From an uncultured Prevotellaceae bacterium (GTDB lineage: Bacteria; Bacteroidota; Bacteroidia; Bacteroidales; UBA3663): a DNA stretch of 64,000 nt. A program made the translations under genes and the position numbers. Of this stretch, positions 54,825 to 62,735 are shown piece by piece. Positions within the stretch are counted from its first letter, which is position 1. Each line of letters opens with the position of its first letter. The DNA lies in NCBI GenBank assembly GCA_900319235.1, contig ONNR01000004.1, positions 1 to 64,000 of the forward strand. Reading direction: 5' to 3'. Under the pieces are notes generated by a model. It saw only the letters and a program-made list of their open reading frames with translations, was not told where the DNA came from and ran no database searches.

Positions 54825-55946
54825 ATGAAATCAATGAATATTCTCTCTGTCATCCTTTGCTCTGCACTGGCCTTCTCTTCCTGTGGCGGCGGCGATGATG
54901 ATGGCGGCAGTGGAGGTGTCACCACCATCCAGTTGTCGGCATCACCCACCACCATCAATGTGCCCGCCGAGGGCGGCACTTCCAGCATCAGCGTCCAGAC
55001 CGATCGCGAATGGGCAGCCTTTGCCACCAATGGCGAGACTTGGTTCACCGTCACTCCCGGTTCGGGCAAGGCTGGTTCAGCAGCCCTCACTGTCACCATC
55101 TCCGAAAACGTCAACTACGAGCCCCGTCAGGGCCAGATCACTGTCAAGGCAGGCTCCCAGCGTGAGTTCATCACCGTCAGCCAGGAGGCAGCCACCAAGC
55201 CCAGCATCACTTGCCCCATGGGACCCGAGTTCAAGCTCGTCTGGCACGACGAGTTCGAGAAGGATGGTACCATCGACGAGCAGAACGGCTGGACCTATCA
55301 GGTAGCCAATGCCGGTTGGGTTAACCACGAGTTGCAGACCTACGTCAATGTGGCTTCGCCCGGTGGACGTGAGGTGGCTACCGTCAAGAACGGCATCCTC
55401 TCCATCAACTGCTTCAAGGAGAACGGCAAGATCTACTCGGGCCGCGTCTATGCCAATCAGAAGTCCGGCTGGCAGTACGGCTACATCGAGGCCAGCATCA
55501 AGCTGCCTAAGGGCAAGGGTACCTGGCCCGCATTCTGGATGATGCCCGTCAACTTCCATTCATGGCCTGCCGATGGCGAAATCGACATTATGGAGGAGGT
55601 AGGTTACCATCCCAACTACGTTTCGTCGAGCCTGCATGCCAATGCCCACGTGCATTCCAATGGCACACAGGTCACCCACGAGATGTATTGTGCCGGTGCC
55701 GAGGGTGAGTTCCATACCTACGCCATCCATTGGACCGAGCAGAACATCACCACCTACGTCGATGGCAAGGTTCAGCTCAGCTACGACAATCGTGGTCTTG
55801 GTCGCGACGACTGGCCCTATAATGCTCCTTTCTATGTCATCCTCAACCTCGCTTGGGGTGGCGACTGGGGCGGCGCTCAGGGCGTCGATGAGAGTGCCCT
55901 TCCCGTTTCGCTCGAAGTCGATTGGGTACGTGTTTGGCAAAAGTAA
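54825..55946 (+). CDS. BACON-GH16 endo-beta-glucanase lipoprotein
   Basis: A 373-residue surface lipoprotein (lipid Cys near 20, FSSCGGG, followed by an acidic Gly/Asp stretch that favours surface export). A BACON domain (about 35-122, SASPTTINVPAEGGTSS) precedes the GH16 beta-jelly roll (about 138-373). The catalytic motif GEIDIMEEVG near residue 256 has the nucleophile and acid/base Glu, in the laminarinase/lichenase form. It should cleave beta-1,3- or mixed-linkage glucan at the cell surface. It lies after the PUL terminator and the 10-bp arrays, so it may be expressed separately. Confidence 0.92.
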   Translation: MKSMNILSVILCSALAFSSCGGGDDDGGSGGVTTIQLSASPTTINVPAEGGTSSISVQTDREWAAFATNGETWFTVTPGSGKAGSAALTVTISENVNYEPRQGQITVKAGSQREFITVSQEAATKPSITCPMGPEFKLVWHDEFEKDGTIDEQNGWTYQVANAGWVNHELQTYVNVASPGGREVATVKNGILSINCFKENGKIYSGRVYANQKSGWQYGYIEASIKLPKGKGTWPAFWMMPVNFHSWPADGEIDIMEEVGYHPNYVSSSLHANAHVHSNGTQVTHEMYCAGAEGEFHTYAIHWTEQNITTYVDGKVQLSYDNRGLGRDDWPYNAPFYVILNLAWGGDWGGAQGVDESALPVSLEVDWVRVWQK

Positions 55947-55953
55947 TTACGTT

Positions 55954-56009
55954 GTTATCTCGTAATCTCGTTATACCGTAATACCGATATATCGTGATTC
56001 CGGAATCCC
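55954..56009. repeat. 8-bp array, seven units, in the GH3 leader
   Basis: GTTATCTC, GTAATCTC, GTTATACC, GTAATACC, GATATATC, GTGATTCC and GGAATCCC run with an exact 8-bp period, consensus near GTWATMYC. The array begins eight bases after the GH16 stop and ends 14 before the GH3 ATG. GATATATC is a perfect palindrome. Confidence 0.87.
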
Positions 56010-56023
56010 GAAAAACTAAAACA

Positions 56024-58312
56024 ATGAAACCCCAAAATATTTTAATCCTTGCCCTCCTTGCGGCCCCTGCACTCCAGGCCCAGACCTTGCCCGTCTATCT
56101 CGACGAGACGAAGTCTATCGAGGAGCGTGTCGATGATGCCCTGTCGCGCATGACACTCGACGAGAAGATTGCCATCATCCATGCGCAGTCCAAGTTCTCC
56201 AGTCCTGGCGTGGGTCGCCTTGGTATTCCCGAACTCTGGTGTACCGATGGCCCGCACGGCATCCGTCCCGATGTGCTTTGGGACGAATGGGAGCAGGCGG
56301 GTTGCTCGAACGACTCGTGTACGGCATTCCCCGCGCTGACCTGCCTGGCAGCCACCTGGAACACCGATCTTGCCCTCCGCTATGGCCAGTCCATTGGCGA
56401 AGAGGCACGCTATCGCAACAAGGCCGTTCTCCTCGGTCCTGGCGTCAACATCTGTCGCACCCCGCTCAATGGCCGCAGCTTCGAGTATATGGGCGAAGAT
56501 CCTTTCCTCTCGGGCCGCATGGCTGTGGGCTATGTCAAGGGCGTGCAGGAGCAGGGCGTGGCCGTCTGCGTGAAGCACTATGCGCTCAACAACAACGAGC
56601 ACGAACGCTACACCTCCAACGCTCTCTGCGACGAGCGTACCCTCCGCGAGATCTATCTGCCTGCTTTCGAAGCAGCCATTTGCGAAGGTGGGGCCTGGAC
56701 ACTGATGGGAGGCTACAACCTCTTCCGTGGTCAGCATGCCTGCCACAACCAGTACCTCATGAACGAGATCCTCAAGGGTGAATGGGGCTTTGATGGCGCC
56801 ATCATCAGCGACTGGGGTGGCACACAGAGCACCCAGGAAGCCATCTACAATGGCCTTGACCTCGAGTATGGCACCTGGACCGACGGTCTCTCGATGGGCG
56901 CCACCAATGCCTACGACAACTACCTCATGGCCAATCCCTATCGCCAGCTCATTCTTGAAGGTAAGGTAGGGGAGAAGGAACTCAACGACAAGGTGCGTCG
57001 CGTCCTGCGTCTCATCTATCGCACCACCATGAACCGCAATCGTGGCTTTGGCTCCATCAACAGTGAGCCGCACATCCAGCTCGCCCAGCAGGTAGGTGCC
57101 GAGGGTATCGTACTCCTCAAGAACAACCCTTCGAACCCTTCGAACCCCTCAGAACCCTTGCTCCCCTTGAACCTGTCTAAGGTTCGCAGCCTCCTCGTCG
57201 TTGGCGAGAACGCCATCAAGATGATGACCGTGGGTGGCGGTTCCAGCAGCCTCAAGGCACAGCACGAGATCGTGCCCCTCGATGGCCTCAAGGCACGCCT
57301 TGCCGGCACGGGTGTTCAGATCAGCTATGCACGTGGTTACGTGGGTGATCCAGGCGGTTCCTACAATGGTGTATCTACAGGTCAGGACCTTAACGATTCG
57401 CGCAGTGCCGAAGAACTCTGCACCGAAGCCGTTCAGATGGCTCGCGAGGCCGATGTGGTCATCTTCATCGGTGGTCTCAACAAGTCGGGTGGACAGGACA
57501 ACGAAGGCACCGACCGTGCCGACTATGCCCTTCCTTACGGACAGGACCAGCTCATCGAGGCCTTGGCTCAGGCCAATCCTCGTCTCGTGGTGGTCAACAT
57601 CTCTGGCAATGCCGTAGCCATGCCGTGGATCGACCGTGTTCCCGCTGTCTTGCAGGACTGGTATCTTGGCTCTGAGGCAGGCACTTCGCTTGCCCAGGTC
57701 CTCGTTGGTGATGTCAATCCTTCGGGCCACCTGCCCATGACGTGGTATGCTTCGCTCGACCAGTGCTCCGTTCACGCTCCTGTCCTCAAGCAGGGCCGTC
57801 AGCGTGTGGCCGATCCTCGTCGCTATCCCGGCATTGAGCGTCAGGACAGCACCGTCCATCTCTGGGACATCTATTATGACGAAGGTCTCGACGTGGGCTA
57901 TCGCTACATCGACAAGCAGAAGTTCGCGCCGCTCTTCCCCTTCGGCTATGGTCTCAGCTACACCACCTTCACGATGCACGATGCCAAGGTGGCCGATGCT
58001 ACCCCAGGTGCAGTCAAGGTCAATGTGAGCGTCACCAACACCGGCAGCCGTGCAGGTGCCGAGGTTGTGCAGCTCTATGTGCAGGATGTCAAGTCGTCGG
58101 TCGTTCGTCCCGTCAAGGAGCTCAAGGCCTTCCAGAAGGTCTTCCTCCAGCCGGGTGAGACCAAGGAGATCACCCTCACGCTCAATGACCGTGCCTTCCA
58201 GTTCTACGATGTCGCTGCCAAGGATTGGCGTTCCGAACCCGGTCGCTTCAACTTCCTCATCGGAAATTCCTCGAAGAACATCCTTCAGACCCTCGCCTAT
58301 GATTTGAAATAA
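56024..58312 (+). CDS. GH3 beta-glucosidase
   Basis: A 762-residue exo-acting enzyme with a signal peptide (about 1-19, ending LQAQ). The N-terminal TIM barrel (about 30-330) has the nucleophile Asp in AIISDWGG near residue 263. The alpha/beta sandwich (about 365-580) and a fibronectin-III-like C-terminal domain (about 655-750, VSVTNTGSRAGAEVVQLYV) follow. It should release glucose from beta-gluco-oligosaccharides in the periplasm. I chose the ATG at 56024 because it starts the signal peptide; upstream in-frame codons lie in the 8-bp array. The loop after VLLKN (about 368-379) contains NPSNPSNPSEP, encoded by 9-bp repeats and apparently extra to the family. Confidence 0.94.
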   Translation: MKPQNILILALLAAPALQAQTLPVYLDETKSIEERVDDALSRMTLDEKIAIIHAQSKFSSPGVGRLGIPELWCTDGPHGIRPDVLWDEWEQAGCSNDSCTAFPALTCLAATWNTDLALRYGQSIGEEARYRNKAVLLGPGVNICRTPLNGRSFEYMGEDPFLSGRMAVGYVKGVQEQGVAVCVKHYALNNNEHERYTSNALCDERTLREIYLPAFEAAICEGGAWTLMGGYNLFRGQHACHNQYLMNEILKGEWGFDGAIISDWGGTQSTQEAIYNGLDLEYGTWTDGLSMGATNAYDNYLMANPYRQLILEGKVGEKELNDKVRRVLRLIYRTTMNRNRGFGSINSEPHIQLAQQVGAEGIVLLKNNPSNPSNPSEPLLPLNLSKVRSLLVVGENAIKMMTVGGGSSSLKAQHEIVPLDGLKARLAGTGVQISYARGYVGDPGGSYNGVSTGQDLNDSRSAEELCTEAVQMAREADVVIFIGGLNKSGGQDNEGTDRADYALPYGQDQLIEALAQANPRLVVVNISGNAVAMPWIDRVPAVLQDWYLGSEAGTSLAQVLVGDVNPSGHLPMTWYASLDQCSVHAPVLKQGRQRVADPRRYPGIERQDSTVHLWDIYYDEGLDVGYRYIDKQKFAPLFPFGYGLSYTTFTMHDAKVADATPGAVKVNVSVTNTGSRAGAEVVQLYVQDVKSSVVRPVKELKAFQKVFLQPGETKEITLTLNDRAFQFYDVAAKDWRSEPGRFNFLIGNSSKNILQTLAYDLK
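57125..57177 (+). repeat. 9-bp repeat inside the GH3 reading frame
   Basis: AACCCTTCG, AACCCTTCG, AACCCCTCAG, AACCCTTG, CTCCCCTTG and AACCTGTC follow one another. The period is about 9 bp and the frame stays open, giving Asn-Pro-Ser triplets. It resembles the intergenic arrays in period and degeneracy. Confidence 0.75.
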
Positions 58313-58340
58313 CCGTTAAGCAACGGAGTCATCTTACACG

Positions 58341-58382
58341 AAGCCCCTTGGACCTTCAAGCAACTGGTCCAAGGGGCTTTTC
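58341..58382 (+). terminator. Terminator after the GH3 gene
   Basis: AAGCCCCTTGGACC pairs perfectly with GGTCCAAGGGGCTT around an 11-base loop, then TT follows. It lies 28 bases after the stop codon and faces the convergent DfsB-like gene. Confidence 0.88.
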
Positions 58383-58399
58383 AAATGTGATCAATGTTT

Positions 58400-58930
58400 C
58401 TAATGCTTCTTCAGATGGGCTTTCAATAGCTTGACAGCCTGGCCATACGAACTCGTCGTTACGCTTTCGAAGTAGGCAGCCATAGTAGTGGTATAGGTGC
58501 ATTTGAACACACCTTTGGCAAACAACTCTTCGTCGGTGAAGCTTTCCACTAGGCTCAGCATTTCCTGATGTGTCTGTTCCAACAGATTCTTGGCTTCTTC
58601 CAGACTGGTGCCCTGATGCTTTTCCACGAGCATCCTGTCCATCTCGTGGTAGTTCTTTCGGTATTCGTCGGGGAGGTAGTCCCTGGGATGTCCCTCACGG
58701 ATGTTCCGCACGAATTCGCGCATTAGGACCTGCCATTCGTAGATGTGCGTCAGGAGGTCGCGCAGACAGCGGTCGTACATCCAGCGTACACCGCATTTCT
58801 TGGGGTCGGCCGAAAAGTTGAAAGGCGCAGCGGCGACTTCTGGAGTCAACTTGTCGATCTGTTCGTTCAGTTTCGAATAACCCTTCACGATGGAGGCTAC
58901 GAACTCTTGTTTGTTGGTGGGTTTGCTCAT
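58400..58930 (-). CDS. ClbS/DfsB family four-helix-bundle protein
   Basis: A 176-residue DinB-fold protein. The pattern MSKPTNKQEFVASIVKGYSK, an internal RDLLTHIYEWQVLM helix and a C-terminal YFESVTTSSYGQAVKLLKAHLK fit the ClbS/DfsB family. Known members include ClbS, which protects against the genotoxin colibactin. Most members are uncharacterised, so no substrate is assigned. I chose the ATG at 58930 because the extension to 58987 overlaps the upstream gene. It starts eight bases after the DUF1801 gene and is in a two-gene minus-strand unit within the PUL region. Confidence 0.8.
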   Translation of the reverse strand: MSKPTNKQEFVASIVKGYSKLNEQIDKLTPEVAAAPFNFSADPKKCGVRWMYDRCLRDLLTHIYEWQVLMREFVRNIREGHPRDYLPDEYRKNYHEMDRMLVEKHQGTSLEEAKNLLEQTHQEMLSLVESFTDEELFAKGVFKCTYTTTMAAYFESVTTSSYGQAVKLLKAHLKKH

Positions 58931-58937
58931 AGTGTTT

Positions 58938-59279
58938 CTAATGTTTTTCTGTCGCCAACCTGTAGCTGTATTTGGCAATTTCGGCAATCAGATCCTTGGG
59001 TATCTCTTTGTCCAAAGGAATCTGAATGGTGCCTTTGCTCGTCTTGTAGTCATGGAGCGACTCCTCGAAGGCAAGTACGACTTCCGGACCGGGGTAGATG
59101 CCGATATGATTCTTGGCGGCTGCAAAATGGATGATGTTGCGTCCCTTCTTGAATGTGGGCATCGACCAGGAGATACGTTCTTCCGCATCGGGAATAGCTT
59201 CCCTGATGCATGTCCAAACCTGCCTCAGAAGGGGTTGAACTTCGGGACTTTGCGATAATATGTATTCTTCGATTGTCAT
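58938..59279 (-). CDS. DUF1801 / YdhG-like small protein
   Basis: A 113-residue protein matching the DUF1801 (YdhG/iron-chaperone-like) family: RISWSMPTFKKGRNIIHFAAAKNHIGIYPGP and FEESLHDYKTSKGTIQIPLDKEIP are characteristic. Some relatives have been proposed as frataxin-like iron chaperones, but function is not established. It precedes the DfsB-like gene. The 200-base spacer on its 5' side contains TATCTTCG on the minus strand (59329-59322), a possible -7 element. Confidence 0.8.
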   Translation of the reverse strand: MTIEEYILSQSPEVQPLLRQVWTCIREAIPDAEERISWSMPTFKKGRNIIHFAAAKNHIGIYPGPEVVLAFEESLHDYKTSKGTIQIPLDKEIPKDLIAEIAKYSYRLATEKH

Positions 59280-59467
59280 TTGATTTTAGGGTGGGATGAA
59301 TGTTTGTCTTGTGTTTCTTTGCGAAGATACGGATCTTTGTTCAATAATAGGCTAATACTGTGCGAAATTTTGCAGAAAAAGCGGCTTTTCTTACAGTATA
59401 AGCGGTTTTTGCTTATCGGAGTGGCAGTTTTTTGCCGTCTTTTTTCCCATGTTTCAATTATTTTGGC

Positions 59468-59475
59468 TATCTTTG
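59468..59475 (+). promoter_or_regulatory. -7 element just before the GH63-like start codon
   Basis: TATCTTTG ends only four bases before the ATG at 59480, so the transcript would start at or near the start codon. No good -33 element is seen at the expected spacing. Confidence 0.6.
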
Positions 59476-59479
59476 CCGC

Positions 59480-60862
59480 ATGAAACGCAATCTGATACTA
59501 TGTGTCGTGCTGCTCCTGTCGGCAGCCAACCTTGTTGCCCAGGTGCCTGAGCGCACCGAGGCGAATGTGAAGCGATATACGAAGATCTGCCGCGAACATA
59601 TCTGCCGCGATATGAAGGGAATGTATCGCGAGGCCGGTGAGGCTCTGCCTTATCCCTTCCTGGCTCCGGGCAGTGCGCAGTACAACGACGTGCTTTGGGA
59701 CTGGGACTCGTGGCTCAGCAACGTTGCCTTGCGGCAGATTCTGCTCGAAAATGGCACGAAAAAGGACCGCGAGGAGGCTGTCCGATACGAACAGGGCTGC
59801 ATCCTCAATGCCCTTTCCTATGGCGGTATGGACGGATGGATACCCATTTGGATCGAGCGTTTCTCGCCCAGTCGCGCCGAGTGGCTCAAGACCATCAACC
59901 CTTGGAAGAGCAATATGCACAAGCCCATCCTGGCGCAGCACGCCGCCTTCATCGTGCGTGGGCAGGGCGGCGATGCCGAGTGGTTGCGCGAAGACTTCTA
60001 CAAGCTCCAGGCCTTCGAGGCAAAGTACATGAACTGGCATCGCCACAGCGCCACAGGTCTGCTCTTCTGGGAGGATGACTTCGCCATCGGTGTCGACAAC
60101 GACCCATCTACCTTCTATCGTCCCAAGGAGTCGAGCGGTTCCATCTTCCTCAATGCGCTGATGTATCGCGAACTGCTCGCCATGCAGTACCTCAGCGAGT
60201 GTCTGCATCTCGACGACCTTGGCCGTCAGTATGCTGCCGAAGCAGAAACATTGAAACACGACATCCAGGAGCATTGCTGGGACCCGCGCGATGGCTTCTA
60301 TTACAGCGTCGATCTGAACCTCCTGCCCAAGCAGAAACCCGATGTCGAAAGCGTCCAGCCCACCGACCTCTTCCTGCATGTGGGGCAGCCCCGTCGCTAC
60401 GACTGCCTCATTCAGCGCTTCTCCGTCTGGAGCGGCTTTATGGCGCTATGGGCAGGCATCGCCACCGACGAGCAGGCTCGCGAGATCGTGGCGCGTCAGT
60501 ATCACGACACCATCAACTTCAACTGCGCAGCAGGCATCCGCACACTTTCGCCCCTCGAAAAGATGTACAATGTCGAGGCTTCGGGCAACCCGAGCAGCTG
60601 GCAGGGCCCTGTGTGGATTGTCGCCAACTACCTGACGTTCCGCGGCCTCGTTCGCTATGGCTTCGATAGTGAGGCACGCGAACTCGCCGAGAAGACCATC
60701 CTCCTCCTGGGACGCGACTATGAGCGCTTCGGCGCCCTCCACGAATACTATCTTCCCGACAATGGCGAGCCCGTCCTCAACAAGGGCTTCCAGAACTGGA
60801 ACCTCCTCGTCCTCAACATGGCCGCCTGGCTCGAAGGAAAGGAGGTGGTTGCGGAGTGGTGA
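59480..60862 (+). CDS. Trehalase/GH63-like (alpha/alpha)6 glycoside hydrolase
   Basis: A 460-residue secreted protein with a signal peptide (1-20, ending LVAQ). The rest is an (alpha/alpha)6 barrel of the GH37/GH63 type: LWDWDSWLSNVALRQ near 72, WEDDFAIGVDNDPS near 198, and NPSSWQGPVWIVANYLTFRGLVRYGF near 373. Similar proteins include glucosylglycerate and other alpha-glucoside hydrolases; the substrate is not evident, and an alpha-glucosidase is unexpected in a beta-glucan PUL. I chose the ATG at 59480 for the signal peptide; the frame extends to 59432 through promoter sequence. Confidence 0.75.
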   Translation: MKRNLILCVVLLLSAANLVAQVPERTEANVKRYTKICREHICRDMKGMYREAGEALPYPFLAPGSAQYNDVLWDWDSWLSNVALRQILLENGTKKDREEAVRYEQGCILNALSYGGMDGWIPIWIERFSPSRAEWLKTINPWKSNMHKPILAQHAAFIVRGQGGDAEWLREDFYKLQAFEAKYMNWHRHSATGLLFWEDDFAIGVDNDPSTFYRPKESSGSIFLNALMYRELLAMQYLSECLHLDDLGRQYAAEAETLKHDIQEHCWDPRDGFYYSVDLNLLPKQKPDVESVQPTDLFLHVGQPRRYDCLIQRFSVWSGFMALWAGIATDEQAREIVARQYHDTINFNCAAGIRTLSPLEKMYNVEASGNPSSWQGPVWIVANYLTFRGLVRYGFDSEARELAEKTILLLGRDYERFGALHEYYLPDNGEPVLNKGFQNWNLLVLNMAAWLEGKEVVAEW

Positions 60863-60869
60863 TTCGCTT

Positions 60870-60941
60870 TTCCGAGGACTCCGATTATTCTGAATACTCC
60901 GATTATTCCGAATACTCCGATTATTCCGAATACTCCGAAAA
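60870..60941. repeat. 9-bp array, eight units, before GH5
   Basis: TTCCGAGGA, CTCCGATTA, TTCTGAATA, CTCCGATTA, TTCCGAATA, CTCCGATTA, TTCCGAATA and CTCCGAAAA have an exact 9-bp period with an 18-bp alternation. It starts eight bases after the GH63-like stop and ends 20 before the GH5 ATG. Confidence 0.88.
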
Positions 60942-60961
60942 TTATCTAACAAATATAAGCA

Positions 60962-62722
60962 ATGAAAAACAAGTTTTACCTTTTGATGGCAGCAATGCTG
61001 GCATCGGTGATGCCGATGTTTGCTGCTGCAGAACCCGATGAGACGGGAATGACGATGGATGCACAGACTTGGTGCAGGAGTGTGAAGGCCGGCTGGAACC
61101 TCGGCAACTCGCTGGAGAGTGCCGGAGGCAGTTGGGACAACAACGACTGGGCCTGGTACGACGTATGGCAGCCTGACCGCAACAAGTGGGAGACCTGCTG
61201 GGGCAACCCCGCAACCACCGAGGCGATGATCAAGGCAGTGAAGGAGGCAGGCTTCAACGCCATCCGCATCCCCGTGCGATGGGAGGGACACATCACCGAC
61301 TACGACCAGATGACCATCGACCCGATTTGGATGGCACGTGTGAAGGAAGTGGTCGATTATGCCATCGGGCAGGAACTGCTCGTTGTCATCAACACGCACC
61401 ATGAGGCGTGGCTTGAGAACAATCCGCTCTACACTTATCAGGAGAAGATCAACAGTCGCTTGTCGAAGATCTGGACGCAGATAGCCACAACTTTCGCCGA
61501 CTACGACGACCACCTTGCCTTTGCTGGCATCAATGAGGTGCAGATCAACTGGGCACAGCCTACCACCGAGAACCAGGCCGTGCAGAACAGCTACAACCAG
61601 ACCTTCGTCGATGCCGTGCGTGCCACGGGCGGCAAGAACCACTACCGCAACCTCGTCGTGCAGACCTACAGCTGCAACCCCTATTATGGACTCAATGGCC
61701 TTGTGGTGCCCAACGATGTGGTCGAAGGCCGTCTCATCGTGGAGTTCCACTACTACGATCCCTACGAGTATTGCGGTTCGGCACAGTATTACTATTGGGG
61801 CAAGGAATATGCCAGCTACGGCGCTACTCCTTCGAGCAACGAGAACACGATGAAGAACCTCTTGAGCCAGGCACAGAAGAAGTGGTGGCAGGAAGGTCTT
61901 GGTGTGCTCATCGGCGAATATGGTGTGTCGAATCACTACCAGGCTTCGGCTTCCGAGGAGGTGCAGAAGATTCAGCTCGAGAACCAGGAATACTGGTACA
62001 AGACCTTCGTCAGCGCGGTGCGTGAAAACGGTTTCGCCGCCTTCGTCTGGGACAACAACGCCTTCGGCAACGGCTCCGAGAAGTTCGGCATCTTCAATCG
62101 TACGGCCAACATGCGCGTCGACAACACCTACGCCCTGCGTGGCATCATCGAAGGCTCCGGTCAGGACTATGTCGAGCCGCAACCGGGTGGCGACGATCCT
62201 GCCGACGACTGGTATTCGAAGGCAGGCAAGACGCTCTGGTCGGGCAGTGGCTACATGGCCTGGGGCGATGGCCTCCAGCTCTCCCTTCCCGCCTCCGATT
62301 TTGCAGGCACTGAGGCCGACGACCTGCTCGTGCTCTATTACGACATCGATGGCGCGGCAGGCTACAGCATGGTGCAGTTCTTCGATGGCCAATGGGCATC
62401 CAATCCCCAGTTCATCTACGAACACACCACAAGCCATGAGTTCAACTTCCGCGACATCACGGGTCAGTTCTCGGGTGCGCAGATCACCCCGTTCGTGATT
62501 CCCGCAGCCACCGTATCTACCCTGAAGACGAAGGGACTGATCATCCAGGGCTATGGTGCCACGCTCACCAAGGTTGTTCTCGTGGATGTCAGCGAAGCAG
62601 GACTTCGCGAAGTTTCGCGCGACATGCACGAAGGCACCCTCTTCGACCTGATGGGCCGTCGTCTCGATCAGACTCCCGCCAACGGCCTCTTCATTCGCAA
62701 TGGAAAAAAGGTAACGTATTAA
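60962..62722 (+). CDS. GH5 endoglucanase with C-terminal beta domain and T9SS-like tail
   Basis: A 586-residue secreted enzyme (signal peptide about 1-22). Residues about 30-400 form a GH5 TIM barrel, probably subfamily 4: AGWNLGNSLE near 37, FNAIRIPVRW near 99, the acid/base Glu in AFAGINEVQ near 189 and the nucleophile in IGEYGVS near 318. A beta-sandwich domain (about 420-545) follows, then LFDLMGRRLDQTPANGLFIR near the C-terminus, similar to the tail of the PL11 enzyme. The likely substrate is mixed-linkage beta-glucan or xyloglucan. It follows the GH63-like gene across the 9-bp array. Confidence 0.9.
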   Translation: MKNKFYLLMAAMLASVMPMFAAAEPDETGMTMDAQTWCRSVKAGWNLGNSLESAGGSWDNNDWAWYDVWQPDRNKWETCWGNPATTEAMIKAVKEAGFNAIRIPVRWEGHITDYDQMTIDPIWMARVKEVVDYAIGQELLVVINTHHEAWLENNPLYTYQEKINSRLSKIWTQIATTFADYDDHLAFAGINEVQINWAQPTTENQAVQNSYNQTFVDAVRATGGKNHYRNLVVQTYSCNPYYGLNGLVVPNDVVEGRLIVEFHYYDPYEYCGSAQYYYWGKEYASYGATPSSNENTMKNLLSQAQKKWWQEGLGVLIGEYGVSNHYQASASEEVQKIQLENQEYWYKTFVSAVRENGFAAFVWDNNAFGNGSEKFGIFNRTANMRVDNTYALRGIIEGSGQDYVEPQPGGDDPADDWYSKAGKTLWSGSGYMAWGDGLQLSLPASDFAGTEADDLLVLYYDIDGAAGYSMVQFFDGQWASNPQFIYEHTTSHEFNFRDITGQFSGAQITPFVIPAATVSTLKTKGLIIQGYGATLTKVVLVDVSEAGLREVSRDMHEGTLFDLMGRRLDQTPANGLFIRNGKKVTY

Positions 62723-62735
62723 AGGATTAAGATAA

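Noticed and set aside
60856..61041. Small plus-strand frame encoding a Tyr-Ser-Glu/Asp repeat across the 9-bp array
   Set aside because: The repeat peptide follows from the 9-bp period. The frame runs into the GH5 gene out of frame and has no plausible function.
60446..62629. 727-residue minus-strand open frame opposite the GH63-like and GH5 genes
   Set aside because: It is antisense to two clear enzymes with catalytic motifs. C-ending codons in GC-richer genes create long complementary frames. No family pattern was seen.
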